A DNA stretch of 64,000 nt. Source: JADFNB01 sp036397455 (GTDB lineage Bacteria; Gemmatimonadota; Gemmatimonadetes; Gemmatimonadales; GWC2-71-9). The translations under genes and the position numbers were made by a program. Under the pieces are notes generated by a model. That model was given only the letters and a program-made list of their open reading frames with translations, was not told the origin of the DNA and made no database searches. Shown piece by piece: positions 46,149 to 55,128 of the stretch. The DNA is taken from NCBI GenBank assembly GCA_036397455.1, contig DASWIX010000043.1:7153-71152 (forward strand), written 5' to 3'. How positions within the stretch are numbered: the first letter of the stretch is position 1; each line of letters starts with the position of its first letter.

Positions 46149-47624
46149 ATGCGGTCGACCATCAACGGTGCATTGTGCCTGCTTGCGTCCTCCGCCGCCG
46201 CGCAGGAGGCCGTCCGCGCGTTCCCGGTGGACACGATGGTCGTGACCGAGCACCGCACCACGATCCGCGGAGCCGCGGTGCCCTACACCGCCGAAGTCGG
46301 GATGCAGCCCGTCTGGAGCGACTCCGGTACGGTCGTCGCGTCGCTGTTCTACACCTACTACCGGCGGAGCGACGTCCGGGATGCCGCCCGGCGGCCGCTG
46401 GTGTTCAGCTTCAACGGGGGCCCCGGCTCCGCGTCGCTCTGGATGCACCTCGGCTACACCGGCCCGATGCGCCTTCGCATCGACGACGAGGGCTACCCGG
46501 TCCAACCGTTCGGCGTCGAGCCCAATCCCCACTCGATGCTCGACGCGGCCGACATCGTGTTCGTGAATCCGGTCAACGTCGCGTTCTCGCGCATCGTGGG
46601 GAACGCGCCGCGCGCGCAGTTCTTCGGCGTCAACGAGGATATCCGCTACCTGGCCGACTGGATCGGCACGTTCGTCAGCCGGCACGCGCGCTGGTCGAGT
46701 CCCAAGTTCCTCATCGGCGAGAGCTACGGAACGACACGGGTGTCCGGCCTCGCGCGCGAGCTGCAGGGCAGCGAGTGGATGTACGTCAACGGCGTGATCC
46801 TCGTGTCGCCGACCGAGCTGGGCATCGACCGCGAGGGCCCGATGAACCAGGCGCTGGCGCTCCCCAACTACACGGCCACCGCGTGGCACCACCGGGCGCT
46901 CGAGCCCGCGCTCCAGAACCGCGACCTCGAGGAGATCCTGCCGGAGGTCGAAGCGTTCGTGCTCGACGAGTACTTGCCGGCCCTCGCGCGCGCCGGGTCG
47001 CTCACCGACGCGCGCCGCCGGGACATCGCCGCCGCGGTCGCGCGTTGGGCGGGCGTCTCGGCCGACTGGGTGCTGGACCATAACCTCGCCCCGGCGGTCG
47101 GCGAGTTCCGCAAGGAGTTGTTGCGAGACCAGGGCTACACGGTCGGGAGGCTCGACGCCCGCTACCGCGGGCGCGACCGGCAGGATGCCGGCGAGGCGTA
47201 TGACTACGACCCTGCCCTTTCCGCCTGGAATCAGGCGTTCTCGCCGGCCATCAACATCTATCTGCGCGAACAGTTGGGTTGGCAAACCGACCTGCAGTAC
47301 TACTTGTTCGGGCCGGTGCGTCCGTGGAATCGGGATGGCGATCAGACGGGCGAGAACTTGCGGCAGGCCATGGCCGAGAACCCGTTCCTGCACCTGATGG
47401 TGCAGTCGGGCTATTACGACGGCGGGACCGACTACTTCTCCGCCAAGTACAGCATGTGGCAAATGGACCCGGCCGGCCGGCTCACGAGCCGCATGCGGTG
47501 GAAGGGATACCGCAGCGGCCACATGATGTACCTGCGAACCGAAGATCTGGCGACGTCCAACCAGGACATCCGGGACTTCATCGCGTGGGCCATGGAAGGG
47601 GCGAGCGGGCCGGCACGCTACTAG
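46149..47624 (+). CDS. Exported S10 family serine carboxypeptidase-like protein
   Basis: The ATG at 46149 (GAGG upstream) gives 491 residues with a signal ending AAAQ. FSFNGGPGSASLWMHLGYTG supplies the oxyanion region, GESYGTTR the Ser nucleophile, SGYYDGGTDY the Asp, and GHMMYL the His, the order expected for the S10 alpha/beta-hydrolase. S10 enzymes remove C-terminal residues at acid pH. Bacterial members of this type are common in soil Gemmatimonadota and Acidobacteriota. Monocistronic; divergent from the kinase. Confidence 0.88.
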   Translation: MRSTINGALCLLASSAAAQEAVRAFPVDTMVVTEHRTTIRGAAVPYTAEVGMQPVWSDSGTVVASLFYTYYRRSDVRDAARRPLVFSFNGGPGSASLWMHLGYTGPMRLRIDDEGYPVQPFGVEPNPHSMLDAADIVFVNPVNVAFSRIVGNAPRAQFFGVNEDIRYLADWIGTFVSRHARWSSPKFLIGESYGTTRVSGLARELQGSEWMYVNGVILVSPTELGIDREGPMNQALALPNYTATAWHHRALEPALQNRDLEEILPEVEAFVLDEYLPALARAGSLTDARRRDIAAAVARWAGVSADWVLDHNLAPAVGEFRKELLRDQGYTVGRLDARYRGRDRQDAGEAYDYDPALSAWNQAFSPAINIYLREQLGWQTDLQYYLFGPVRPWNRDGDQTGENLRQAMAENPFLHLMVQSGYYDGGTDYFSAKYSMWQMDPAGRLTSRMRWKGYRSGHMMYLRTEDLATSNQDIRDFIAWAMEGASGPARY

Positions 47625-47639
47625 CGTTTGCGCACGGTA

Positions 47640-48095
47640 GGGGCGCATGAACGGCGGCGTGAAGCGGCCCCGCGTGCCACCGTCGGATTATCCGACAGAG
47701 CCGAGCCGCGGGTTTACCCGCGAATCTTCGCGAACCGAGCCCAGCTATCAGCTCGCAATGAACGACTCCATCGACCCGCGCATGCACGGCGGCATCGACC
47801 CGCGCATGAACAGCGGCATGAAGCCGCCGCGCGGCTCAGCCGCGTGAAGCGGCCCCGCGTGCCACCGTCGGTTTATCCGACAGAGCCGAGCCGCGGGTTT
47901 ACCCGCGAATCTTCGGCGCGACCATCGCCCAACGAGTTGCGCCAGACCTGACCCGCCGCAGTCGCATGAACGGCGGCGTGAAGCCGCCGCTCGGCTCAGC
48001 CGCGTGAAGCGGCCCCGCGTGCCACCGTCGGTTTATCCGACAGAGCCGAGCCGCGGGTTTACCCGCGAATCTTCGGCGCGACCATCGCCCAACAA
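47640..48095. repeat. Three near-identical direct repeats with palindromes
   Basis: A unit starting GTGAAGCGGCCCCGCGTGCC begins at about 47659, 47844 and 48004. Each continues with CCGTCGG, TATCCGACAGAGCCGAGC and CGCGGGTTTACCCGCGAATC. Copies two and three are nearly identical over about 90 bases, through to ACCATCGCCC. Intervening sequence holds shorter echoes (GCATGAACGGCGGCGTGAAG, GGCGGC hairpins). CGCGGGTTTACCCGCG is a perfect stem, also echoed at about 23618 (CGCGGGTAAACCCGCG). No gene is supported here. Confidence 0.8.
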
Positions 48096-48207
48096 CCGCG
48101 GGGGCAGTGCGCCATGGCGGTTCTCCCAAGGATCCAAGTCGATCGCACGCTCCGTCCTACGTCACACACGGGACGGAGTTTCAGTCCTGTCCGAATGCCG
48201 GCAGGCG

Positions 48208-51200
48208 CTAACGGCGGACTGGCCGCCGCCAGCGCACCGGTGCGGGGGGCTCGGCCTTGAGTTCGATACCCTCGGTCTGCAACAGGCGCAGCGCTTCCGC
48301 GACCGCGCGCTCCAACTGCGGGTCGCCACCCGCTATCACCGGGCGAGGATCGTTGCGGACCTCGATATCCGGAGCGATACCCTCGCCCTCGACGGCCCAG
48401 TGACCTTCCACGGTGAAGAAACCGCCACGAGGCGCGACGAACCGTCCGCCGTCGAGCAACGGCGGCGTGTCCCAGGTGCCCACCAGGCCGCCCCACGTAC
48501 GCGTGCCGACCAACGGACCGACGTGCTTGAAGCGGAACAGATACGGCATCAGGTCGCCGCCCGATCCGGATCGCTCGTTGATGATCATGACCTTGGGTCC
48601 CCAGAGACCGGCCATGGGCTGCGTGAACGGCTTGTGGTCGCCGGCGCGGGAATTGAAGTAGCCGGTGAGCGTGCGGCTCAGGACGTCGATGATGTAGTCC
48701 GCCGCCGAGCCCCCGCCGTTGTTCCGCTCGTCGATGACCGCGCCTTTCCGGTCTTGCTGCGCGAAGTACATCCGGTTGAAGAACGTGTAGCCACCCTGAC
48801 CCGTATTGGGGAGCCAGACGTAGGCCAGCCGGCCTCCGCTCAACTCATCGACCACGCGCCGGTTGTGTTCGACCCATGCCCACGTGCGAAGCTGCCCCTC
48901 GTTGGCGACCGGTTCCACGACGATCTCACGCGCGCCATCGAGCGAGCGACGCTCGTTCACCGACACCGTGATGGTTCGCCCCGCCGTGCCCTCGAGCAGC
49001 ATGAACGGGTTGGTCGGAGCGCGCAGCGCGCGGCCATCGATCGCAACCAGGTAGTCGCCCTCGGTGACGTGCATGCCCGGGACCGCCAGGGGTCCGCGCA
49101 GACCGGGATTCCATTGCTCACCGGAGTAGATGCGCGTGATGCGGTAGTACCCGTTGTCCAGTTCGAGGTCGACGCCGAGCAGCCCGGTGCGGGGATTGGT
49201 GAGGTCGGGATAATCGCCGCCGCGCACGTAGGAGTGACCCACCGCGACCTCGCCCGACACCATGTCCAGCAGATGATTGAAATCGGATCGGTGGCTCACC
49301 CCCTCGAGCCACGGCGAGTACCAGGTCCAGACCTCGTTCCACGGCGCGCCATGCACGTTGTCCACGTAGAGGAAATCGCGCATGAAGCGCCAGCCGTCAC
49401 GGAGCATTTGTGCCCACTCGGCCCGTGGCTCGACCAGCGTCCGCATGCCGTTGATCGACAGCCGTTCGCCCCCGTTGCGCGGCACGGCTCCGCCGGCATC
49501 GGCGATCAGCCAATTGCCGCCGCTGCGGTGAAGCAACTTCTTGCGGTCGTGTGACGCCACGACCTGGCTCACGTCCTCGAGAAACTTCTCCGCCTTGCGG
49601 TCCTTGACCGTGTAGCGTTGCAGCGTGACACCGGGTTGGTTCTGAACGGCCTCGGCCACGAAGACGCGACCCTCAGGCCCTGCGATCAAGCCCAGGTAGT
49701 TACGAATCGGCAGGCCGGGCGCGTCCACGATACGGTCGGCGATGCCGTCAAAGTCGATCAGGACCTCGGGCGTCGTTTGCGATGCCGGCCGGTTGCCCCC
49801 CGATGGGCCGTTCGGCGCCGAGTCGGCCTTTGCGGTTTCTTCGTCCGACTGCGGCAGGAACGGCGATGCCGCGTCCTTCCGCAACAGGGCGAGGTAGAGC
49901 GCGCGTGTCACCGGGCGGTCATAGGACGTCATGTCCAACCACCCGGTGTTGAGCCCGTAGTTGGTCGACGCCAGGAAGTAGAGGTACGTACCGGACGCGT
50001 CCCACACCGGGCTGATGGCGTCAGCCATCCCGTCGGTGAACTGACGAGTCTCGCCGGTTCTCGTGTCATGGATGAATAACGCCCGAAGCTGGCTGTCCAA
50101 CCGGCGGCTGTAGGCAATCCACCGCGAGTCGGGAGACCACACGGGGTTCATCGTGCGCTGGGGGTGGGCGTAGCGGTCCGTGTCGACGTGGGTGAGGTTG
50201 CCGCTGGCAATCTCGATCACCAGCACGCGGTAATCGGTGTCGGTGAACGCCAGCCTGGTCCCGTCCGGCGACCAGGTGGGCGCGAAGTAGAACGTGGGAT
50301 CGGGGATCGCGATGCGACGGGCGTTCCCGCCGTCCTGATCCGCCACCATCAGCGCATACTCGCCCCCCTGGTCGTTGAACCACGCAAGCTGGTTGCCGTC
50401 GGGTGACCATACCGCATGCCGATCGGCCACACCGGGCGTGCGCGTGACGTTGCGCCAGCTGCCATGCTCCGCCGGGACCGTGAACAAGTCACCACGGTAC
50501 TCGAACAGCGCGCGGGCGCCGGTGGGCGAGAGACGCGCGTCCCGGAGATCGTTCGCGGTGATGTCTACCCAACGTGGCCGAGCCCAGTTGAGGTCCGCGG
50601 CCACACGGATCTCGAGCCGGCGCGTGGCACCGGTCGCCGGATTGAGTTCGTGCAGGTAGCCGGCCTGCTCGTAGACCACCACGCCCTGGCCGGCACCCAG
50701 GCTCTTCACGTCGAAGTCGGCGTGGAACGTGTGCTGTTTCTCTTCGCGGGTGCGCGGATTCCACGACCAGACGTTTGTGGCCCAATCCCGCTCGGACAGG
50801 TAGTAAACCACCCCGTCCATCCACACCGGCGCCATCTGGCGTTCGCCTTCCCACGGCGGTGTGCTCCGCTCCCAATTGCCGGTGGAGACCACACTGATCG
50901 GCTGCGCTTGTCCGCCCCGGTAGTTGCGCCACTCCGGATCCCAGTACCCGATCTCCTGGTAGGCGAGCCAACGACCGTCGGCACTCATCTCACCCTGATA
51001 GGCCTGCGGGACCGCCAGCGGCTCGGGAAACCCGCCGTCGACGGACACGGTGTAGAACTGCCACAACCTGGTGGGCTGTCCGATCCTGCCGGACTGAAAG
51101 AGGACCTTGCCATCGGGCGTCCACCCCTGCGCGACGTCGGCACCGGGGTGCCAGGTGAGCCGTCGTGGCTCGCCCCCGGTCGAGGAAACCAGGTACACGT

Positions 51201-51483
51201 CGGTGTTGCCCGCGTACTGTCCCGTAAACGCGATCCACCGCCCGTCAGGCGAAAACACCGGATCGGTTTCGGCGCCCTCCGCACTGGTGAGCCGTCGCGC
51301 GTCGCCTCCGTCGCGCCCCACGAGCCACAGGTCGTTGGCGTGGACGAAGACGATGGCGTTCGGTCCGACGTCGGGGTCACGCAGCAGACGCGTACCCTGA
51401 GCCTCGACGGATGCCGGTGAGACGAGTGCAAGGACGAGCGTCGCGGCGGCTATGGAACAGGGAGACAGGTATCGGCGGGCCAT
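48208..51483 (-). CDS. Tricorn-like protease (S41, propeller and PDZ), exported
   Basis: The ATG at 51483, preceded by AGAGGAAA, gives 1091 residues with a signal ending VEAQ. Residues 25-520 form WD40/PD40-like propellers (RWIAFTGQYAGNTDVYLVSS; SPDGTRLAFTDTDYRVLVIE). A helical bundle follows (LVEPRAEWAQMLRDGWRFMR), then a PDZ domain (GDYLVAIDGRALRAP). The S41 catalytic core has DERNNGGGSAADY and INERSGSGGDLMPYLF with the Ser nucleophile. Tricorn proteases degrade peptides. A signal peptide makes this a periplasmic or secreted homologue, as common in Bacteroidota and Gemmatimonadota. Confidence 0.93.
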   Translation of the reverse strand: MARRYLSPCSIAAATLVLALVSPASVEAQGTRLLRDPDVGPNAIVFVHANDLWLVGRDGGDARRLTSAEGAETDPVFSPDGRWIAFTGQYAGNTDVYLVSSTGGEPRRLTWHPGADVAQGWTPDGKVLFQSGRIGQPTRLWQFYTVSVDGGFPEPLAVPQAYQGEMSADGRWLAYQEIGYWDPEWRNYRGGQAQPISVVSTGNWERSTPPWEGERQMAPVWMDGVVYYLSERDWATNVWSWNPRTREEKQHTFHADFDVKSLGAGQGVVVYEQAGYLHELNPATGATRRLEIRVAADLNWARPRWVDITANDLRDARLSPTGARALFEYRGDLFTVPAEHGSWRNVTRTPGVADRHAVWSPDGNQLAWFNDQGGEYALMVADQDGGNARRIAIPDPTFYFAPTWSPDGTRLAFTDTDYRVLVIEIASGNLTHVDTDRYAHPQRTMNPVWSPDSRWIAYSRRLDSQLRALFIHDTRTGETRQFTDGMADAISPVWDASGTYLYFLASTNYGLNTGWLDMTSYDRPVTRALYLALLRKDAASPFLPQSDEETAKADSAPNGPSGGNRPASQTTPEVLIDFDGIADRIVDAPGLPIRNYLGLIAGPEGRVFVAEAVQNQPGVTLQRYTVKDRKAEKFLEDVSQVVASHDRKKLLHRSGGNWLIADAGGAVPRNGGERLSINGMRTLVEPRAEWAQMLRDGWRFMRDFLYVDNVHGAPWNEVWTWYSPWLEGVSHRSDFNHLLDMVSGEVAVGHSYVRGGDYPDLTNPRTGLLGVDLELDNGYYRITRIYSGEQWNPGLRGPLAVPGMHVTEGDYLVAIDGRALRAPTNPFMLLEGTAGRTITVSVNERRSLDGAREIVVEPVANEGQLRTWAWVEHNRRVVDELSGGRLAYVWLPNTGQGGYTFFNRMYFAQQDRKGAVIDERNNGGGSAADYIIDVLSRTLTGYFNSRAGDHKPFTQPMAGLWGPKVMIINERSGSGGDLMPYLFRFKHVGPLVGTRTWGGLVGTWDTPPLLDGGRFVAPRGGFFTVEGHWAVEGEGIAPDIEVRNDPRPVIAGGDPQLERAVAEALRLLQTEGIELKAEPPAPVRWRRPVRR

Positions 51484-51741
51484 GTGTGGTTTCCTCTCGA
51501 TCATGACGAAAGCCTGGCAGGCGTATCAAAACGTGGCGGGCACTCGACCGCAACCGGGAGTTCGCGGAAACCCCGGGCGGCGCTCGGCCGGGCACGGTCC
51601 TCCTCCCGGCCCTCTTAGCGGCGGCAACGCCGCCGTCGGCTCCGCACAACTTCTCTTGCTCGGCGCTACGTTTGCAATCATGGATGGAAGCGCCCTGGTC
51701 CTCTACGCGCCTGCGGGCGGCCTCTGCGGCGCGGATCTCGC

Positions 51742-53001
51742 GTGATCGTTCGCTTCTGTCTCTACTCCATCTTGAAGAACCTGCGGTTCGCGGATCCGTT
51801 CGTCCTGCTTTTTCTGCTGGATCTCGGCAGCTCGTACACGCAGATCGGCATGCTGTTTGGATTTGGCGCGTTCGTCACGGCCGTGTTGGAAGTCCCGTCG
51901 GGCGTTCTTGCCGACCGCTGGGGGCGTATCAGTTCGGTCGCGGCGTGTTTCGTGTTCTATGCCGTCACGTTCGCGCTCTTTCCGGCGGCGAGTAGCGTGA
52001 CGGGTTCCGTGCGTACCGGCGTGCTGTACGGCGCGGCCACCACGTTCGCGATCGGCGAGGCGCTGCGCACCGGCGGGCACAAGTCGATCATGCTCGACTG
52101 GCTGGATTCCGCCGGTGAGAGCCATCGCGCCACCGCGGTCATCGGACTCGCACGCGCGTTTTCCAAGTACACCGCGGCGCTCTCCGCGCTGGTCGGAGGA
52201 TTGGTGCTGTTTGCCACGCGCGACTACCGCTGGCTGTTCTACGGCTCGGCCGCCGCCGCGCTCGGCGGGGTCGTCCTCATGCGGTCGTACCCCAAGGAAC
52301 TGGAAGGCGAGCACCGGCGTGACGCCACGCACGGACGCGACGGACCGCACGGCCGGGGCGTGGGGTGGCGACGGCTGACGAGGATCGCCGCCGCGCCCGG
52401 GTTCGCCTCCTTGTTCATCCAGTCGGTGATGTTCGAGAGCCAGAGCGAGCTGATGCTGAAGTACTACCTGCAGCCACTGCTCAAAGAGACGTTGCGGGCC
52501 GGCGGCATGGCCGTCGTGGGTGTCGGCGCCGTGTGGATCGGCCTGTACGAGTTCATCCGCGGCGGGCTCGGCGGGACCGGCGCGGTGGTGAGTGCGCGGT
52601 TGGAACGGCGCGCCGGCGGCTCGGACGCGGCGCTGCGATACGCGTATCGGGGTTGCCTCCTGATCAGCCTCGCCGTCGCCCTCTGCGCCTGGGCCGGCTG
52701 GTTGGTCGCGGGTCTGGTGCTGCTCGTATTGCTGACGGTGCTCCAGAACGCCCGCCGGCCGATCTTCGTGAGCGCGTTCAACCAGGTCATGCACAAGCCC
52801 CAACGCGCCACCACGCTCTCACTCGAGAACCAGGCGCGTTCACTTTCCAACGCGGTGTGGTTGCCGGTGGCCGGTTGGGCCGCCGACCGCTGGGGGCTGG
52901 CGGTGATGTTCGCCTTGACGGCAGGGGTGTTGACGCTGGGCCTGACCGCCCGCCGGCCTGGTCGGACGGTGGGCGGCCACGGGAGCGCCGCTCCCCGATG
53001 A
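51742..53001 (+). CDS. Major facilitator superfamily transporter
   Basis: The 419-residue protein starts at GTG 51742 (weak GGA upstream). It has about twelve hydrophobic helices. The MFS motif A appears as VPSGVLADRWGRISSV between helices 2 and 3. RGGLGGTGAVVSARLERR lies in the second half in the loop corresponding to the repeat. Such transporters move small molecules by proton or gradient coupling. The substrate is not apparent. Confidence 0.88.
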   Translation: MIVRFCLYSILKNLRFADPFVLLFLLDLGSSYTQIGMLFGFGAFVTAVLEVPSGVLADRWGRISSVAACFVFYAVTFALFPAASSVTGSVRTGVLYGAATTFAIGEALRTGGHKSIMLDWLDSAGESHRATAVIGLARAFSKYTAALSALVGGLVLFATRDYRWLFYGSAAAALGGVVLMRSYPKELEGEHRRDATHGRDGPHGRGVGWRRLTRIAAAPGFASLFIQSVMFESQSELMLKYYLQPLLKETLRAGGMAVVGVGAVWIGLYEFIRGGLGGTGAVVSARLERRAGGSDAALRYAYRGCLLISLAVALCAWAGWLVAGLVLLVLLTVLQNARRPIFVSAFNQVMHKPQRATTLSLENQARSLSNAVWLPVAGWAADRWGLAVMFALTAGVLTLGLTARRPGRTVGGHGSAAPR

Positions 53002-53040
53002 AACCGCTCCGCCTTCGATCCGGTAGATCGTCGAGTTCCT

Positions 53041-53439
53041 TCAGTCTTCGCCGCCCTTCCCCAGGTTTTCGCCGAACCCGAGCACGTAGCCGGCGGGGTC
53101 GCGCACGGCGAACTCCTTCATCCCATAGGCTTCCTGAACGACGGGGGCGTACACCAGCGTGGCACCGGCGTCGACCAGCTCGGTGGCGAGCGCGTCCAGG
53201 TCGCGGACCCAGAAGAACACGTCCCACGCGCCGCCCTGGGCGGCGTTCGGCCGGATGTCCGCCGCGTTGCCGACGCGTCGGAGCATGATCGGCAACCCGT
53301 CCCGACTGACGATTGCGAACTCCGGCGGTTCGCCACCGACATACTCTCGGCGGAACCCGAACACCTTCTCGTAGTGGTCCACCATGTCGAGGACGTCGGT
53401 GACGGGAAAGTACGGGGCACTGCGTGTCAACGCTGGCAT
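53041..53439 (-). CDS. VOC-superfamily (glyoxalase/bleomycin-resistance-like) protein
   Basis: The ATG at 53439 has GAGGTG upstream and gives 132 residues; upstream in-frame sequence is Arg-rich and not conserved-looking. SAPYFPVTDVLDMVDHYEKV, FGFRREYV, FFWVRDLDALATELVDAGAT and KEFAVRDPAGYVLGFGEN are the paired beta-alpha-beta modules of VOC proteins; the last motif carries the usual metal-ligand or acid position. It could bind a small hydrophobic compound. Convergent with the MFS gene. Confidence 0.88.
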   Translation of the reverse strand: MPALTRSAPYFPVTDVLDMVDHYEKVFGFRREYVGGEPPEFAIVSRDGLPIMLRRVGNAADIRPNAAQGGAWDVFFWVRDLDALATELVDAGATLVYAPVVQEAYGMKEFAVRDPAGYVLGFGENLGKGGED

Positions 53440-53714
53440 GTGCACCTCACTCGACTTTCGCAGTGGGACGGGGGAACGAAATCGCGATCCTCGGACCGCG
53501 GCCGCCGGGCGCCTACGCGAGGCCGCGACCACCGGAGAAGGTAGCCGGCGGTTCCAACCGCGATCCGCGTCAACGGCTCGTCATCTGTTACCGTCCTGCG
53601 CGCTCACCGTTCCGTCCGCCCCTGCCGAGGAGGGAGAACCTCGAAGGCGTCAGCGCCCGCGCGAAAGCTCGGCAGGCGGTACCGCTGCGCCGAGCCGCCT
53701 AGCGTCGCTGACGA

Positions 53715-54926
53715 TCATGCCTCGGCCTCCGGAAGCATCCGGGCGAGATCCGGCAACCCGATGGCCTGGACGTCCCGGCCCAGCGGGAAAGACTCGTCGC
53801 CCGGGTAGACCACGAAGCGGCGCTCGGGCCCGAGGTCCGCGCAGGCGTTGTGGAAGCCCTTTTCTGGGCGCGGCGCGAGGCTGCGCTTGACTTCGACGGC
53901 CCAGAGGCGGCCGCCGGGAAAACTCAGCACGAGGTCGATCTCGGCACCACCGCTGGTGCGGTAAAAGAAGCCCTGCACCCCTTCCGGGGCCGCAGCAAGC
54001 AACTGCTCCACGGCGAAGCCTTCCCAACTCGCCCCGACCACGGGATGGGAAACCACGGCCTCCTTGTCCCCGAGGCCGAGGAGCGCGTGCACCAGACCGC
54101 TGTCGCGCACGTAGACCTTGGGCGACTTGACCAGCCGCTTTCCGACGTTGGCGTGCCAGGCAGGAAGCCGCCGCACCAACAGCAGATCGGTCAACAGGTC
54201 GATGTAGGCCGCCGCTGTCTTGGCATCGACGTCCAGGTTGCGGGCCAGTTGCGCGACGTTGAGTACGCTCCCCTGGTGATGGCCCAGCATGGTCCAGAAA
54301 CGACGCAGGCGTTCGGCGGCGATGCGCGGCCCGAACTGAGGGATGTCCCGCTCCAGGTACGAGCGGATGAAATCCTGCCGCCAGCGCAGGCTGTGAGCGT
54401 CGTTCGGCGCCAGGACGCTCTCGGGAAATCCACCGCGGAGCCAGAGGCGGTCGCGCTGGGCCGCCGTCTGGCCGACCTCCAGCACGTCGAATGGATGAAG
54501 TTCCAGATAACTCACTCGCCCGGCGAGGGTCTCGCCCGACTGCCGGAGCAGGTCGAGCGCCGCGGAACCGAGCAGCAGGTAGAGGCCGCTGCGCCTGCCG
54601 TCACGGCGGGCCCGGTCGATCAGCCCGCGCAGCACAGGAAACAGCCCCGGCGCCCGGTGGATCTCATCGAGGATGACGAGCCGACCCAGGTGGTCAGCCA
54701 GGTAAGACTCCGGATCGGCGAGCTTGGCTCTGTCCTGCTCGGATTCCAGGTCCAGATACAGCGCGTCGCGCTCCTCGGCCAGGGCCATGGCCAGGGTGGT
54801 CTTGCCCGCCTGGCGCGGGCCCAGCAATACCACGGCCGGAACTTCAGCCAGCCGCTGTTCGAGGACCGGAAAGAGACGGCGCGCTTTCATTCTTGCAATC
54901 ATGGAGTGTCGTTCCGTGATTTGCAA
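53715..54926 (-). CDS. AAA ATPase with DUF4143 domain
   Basis: The frame gives 403 residues from 54926; Met 9 or Met 13 may be the real start. PAVVLLGPRQAGKTTLAMAL is the Walker A region, LVILDEIHRAPGLFPVLRGL the Walker B, and GLYLLLGSAALDLL the sensor. The C-terminal DUF4143 half has VYVRDSGLVHALLGLGD, SWEGFAVEQLL and the PD-(D/E)XK-like EIDLVLSFPGGRLWAVEVKR. This ATPase/nuclease-like family is widespread in genomes, often near mobile or TA genes. Function not established. Confidence 0.9.
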   Translation of the reverse strand: MQITERHSMIARMKARRLFPVLEQRLAEVPAVVLLGPRQAGKTTLAMALAEERDALYLDLESEQDRAKLADPESYLADHLGRLVILDEIHRAPGLFPVLRGLIDRARRDGRRSGLYLLLGSAALDLLRQSGETLAGRVSYLELHPFDVLEVGQTAAQRDRLWLRGGFPESVLAPNDAHSLRWRQDFIRSYLERDIPQFGPRIAAERLRRFWTMLGHHQGSVLNVAQLARNLDVDAKTAAAYIDLLTDLLLVRRLPAWHANVGKRLVKSPKVYVRDSGLVHALLGLGDKEAVVSHPVVGASWEGFAVEQLLAAAPEGVQGFFYRTSGGAEIDLVLSFPGGRLWAVEVKRSLAPRPEKGFHNACADLGPERRFVVYPGDESFPLGRDVQAIGLPDLARMLPEAEA

Positions 54927-55020
54927 GGTTCCGGATCACCGATGACCTCGCCCAGCAGCCCTTCGGTCTCCTTCTCCGGCACCAGGATGAAGGATAACCT
55001 GTGAATGGAGTGTGGTTTAC

Positions 55021-55128
55021 CTATCGAGCAACGGTACGCCGCACTGGGCACATCTTAGCCGCGCCGTACTGGAGCAGCGCGCACTCGATCGCCTTCTCGA
55101 AGGAGCGTTCGGAGATCTCGGGGCTCAT
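55021..55128 (-). pseudogene. N-terminal relic of an HsdR-like type I restriction subunit
   Basis: The 35-codon frame starts with ATG 55128, which overlaps the Fic stop (ATGA). It reads MSPEISERSFEKAIECALLQ, the characteristic opening of one branch of HsdR proteins, then runs into unrelated sequence and stops at 55021. The rest of the gene (about 1000 codons) is missing. This HsdR type differs from the intact hsdR at 40881-43673. It shows that the Fic gene was once the upstream partner of a second type I locus. Confidence 0.6.

Noticed and set aside
47640..48095. Repeats as a CRISPR array
   Set aside because: Only three copies with unequal spacing, units too long and palindromic in the REP manner, and no cas genes nearby.
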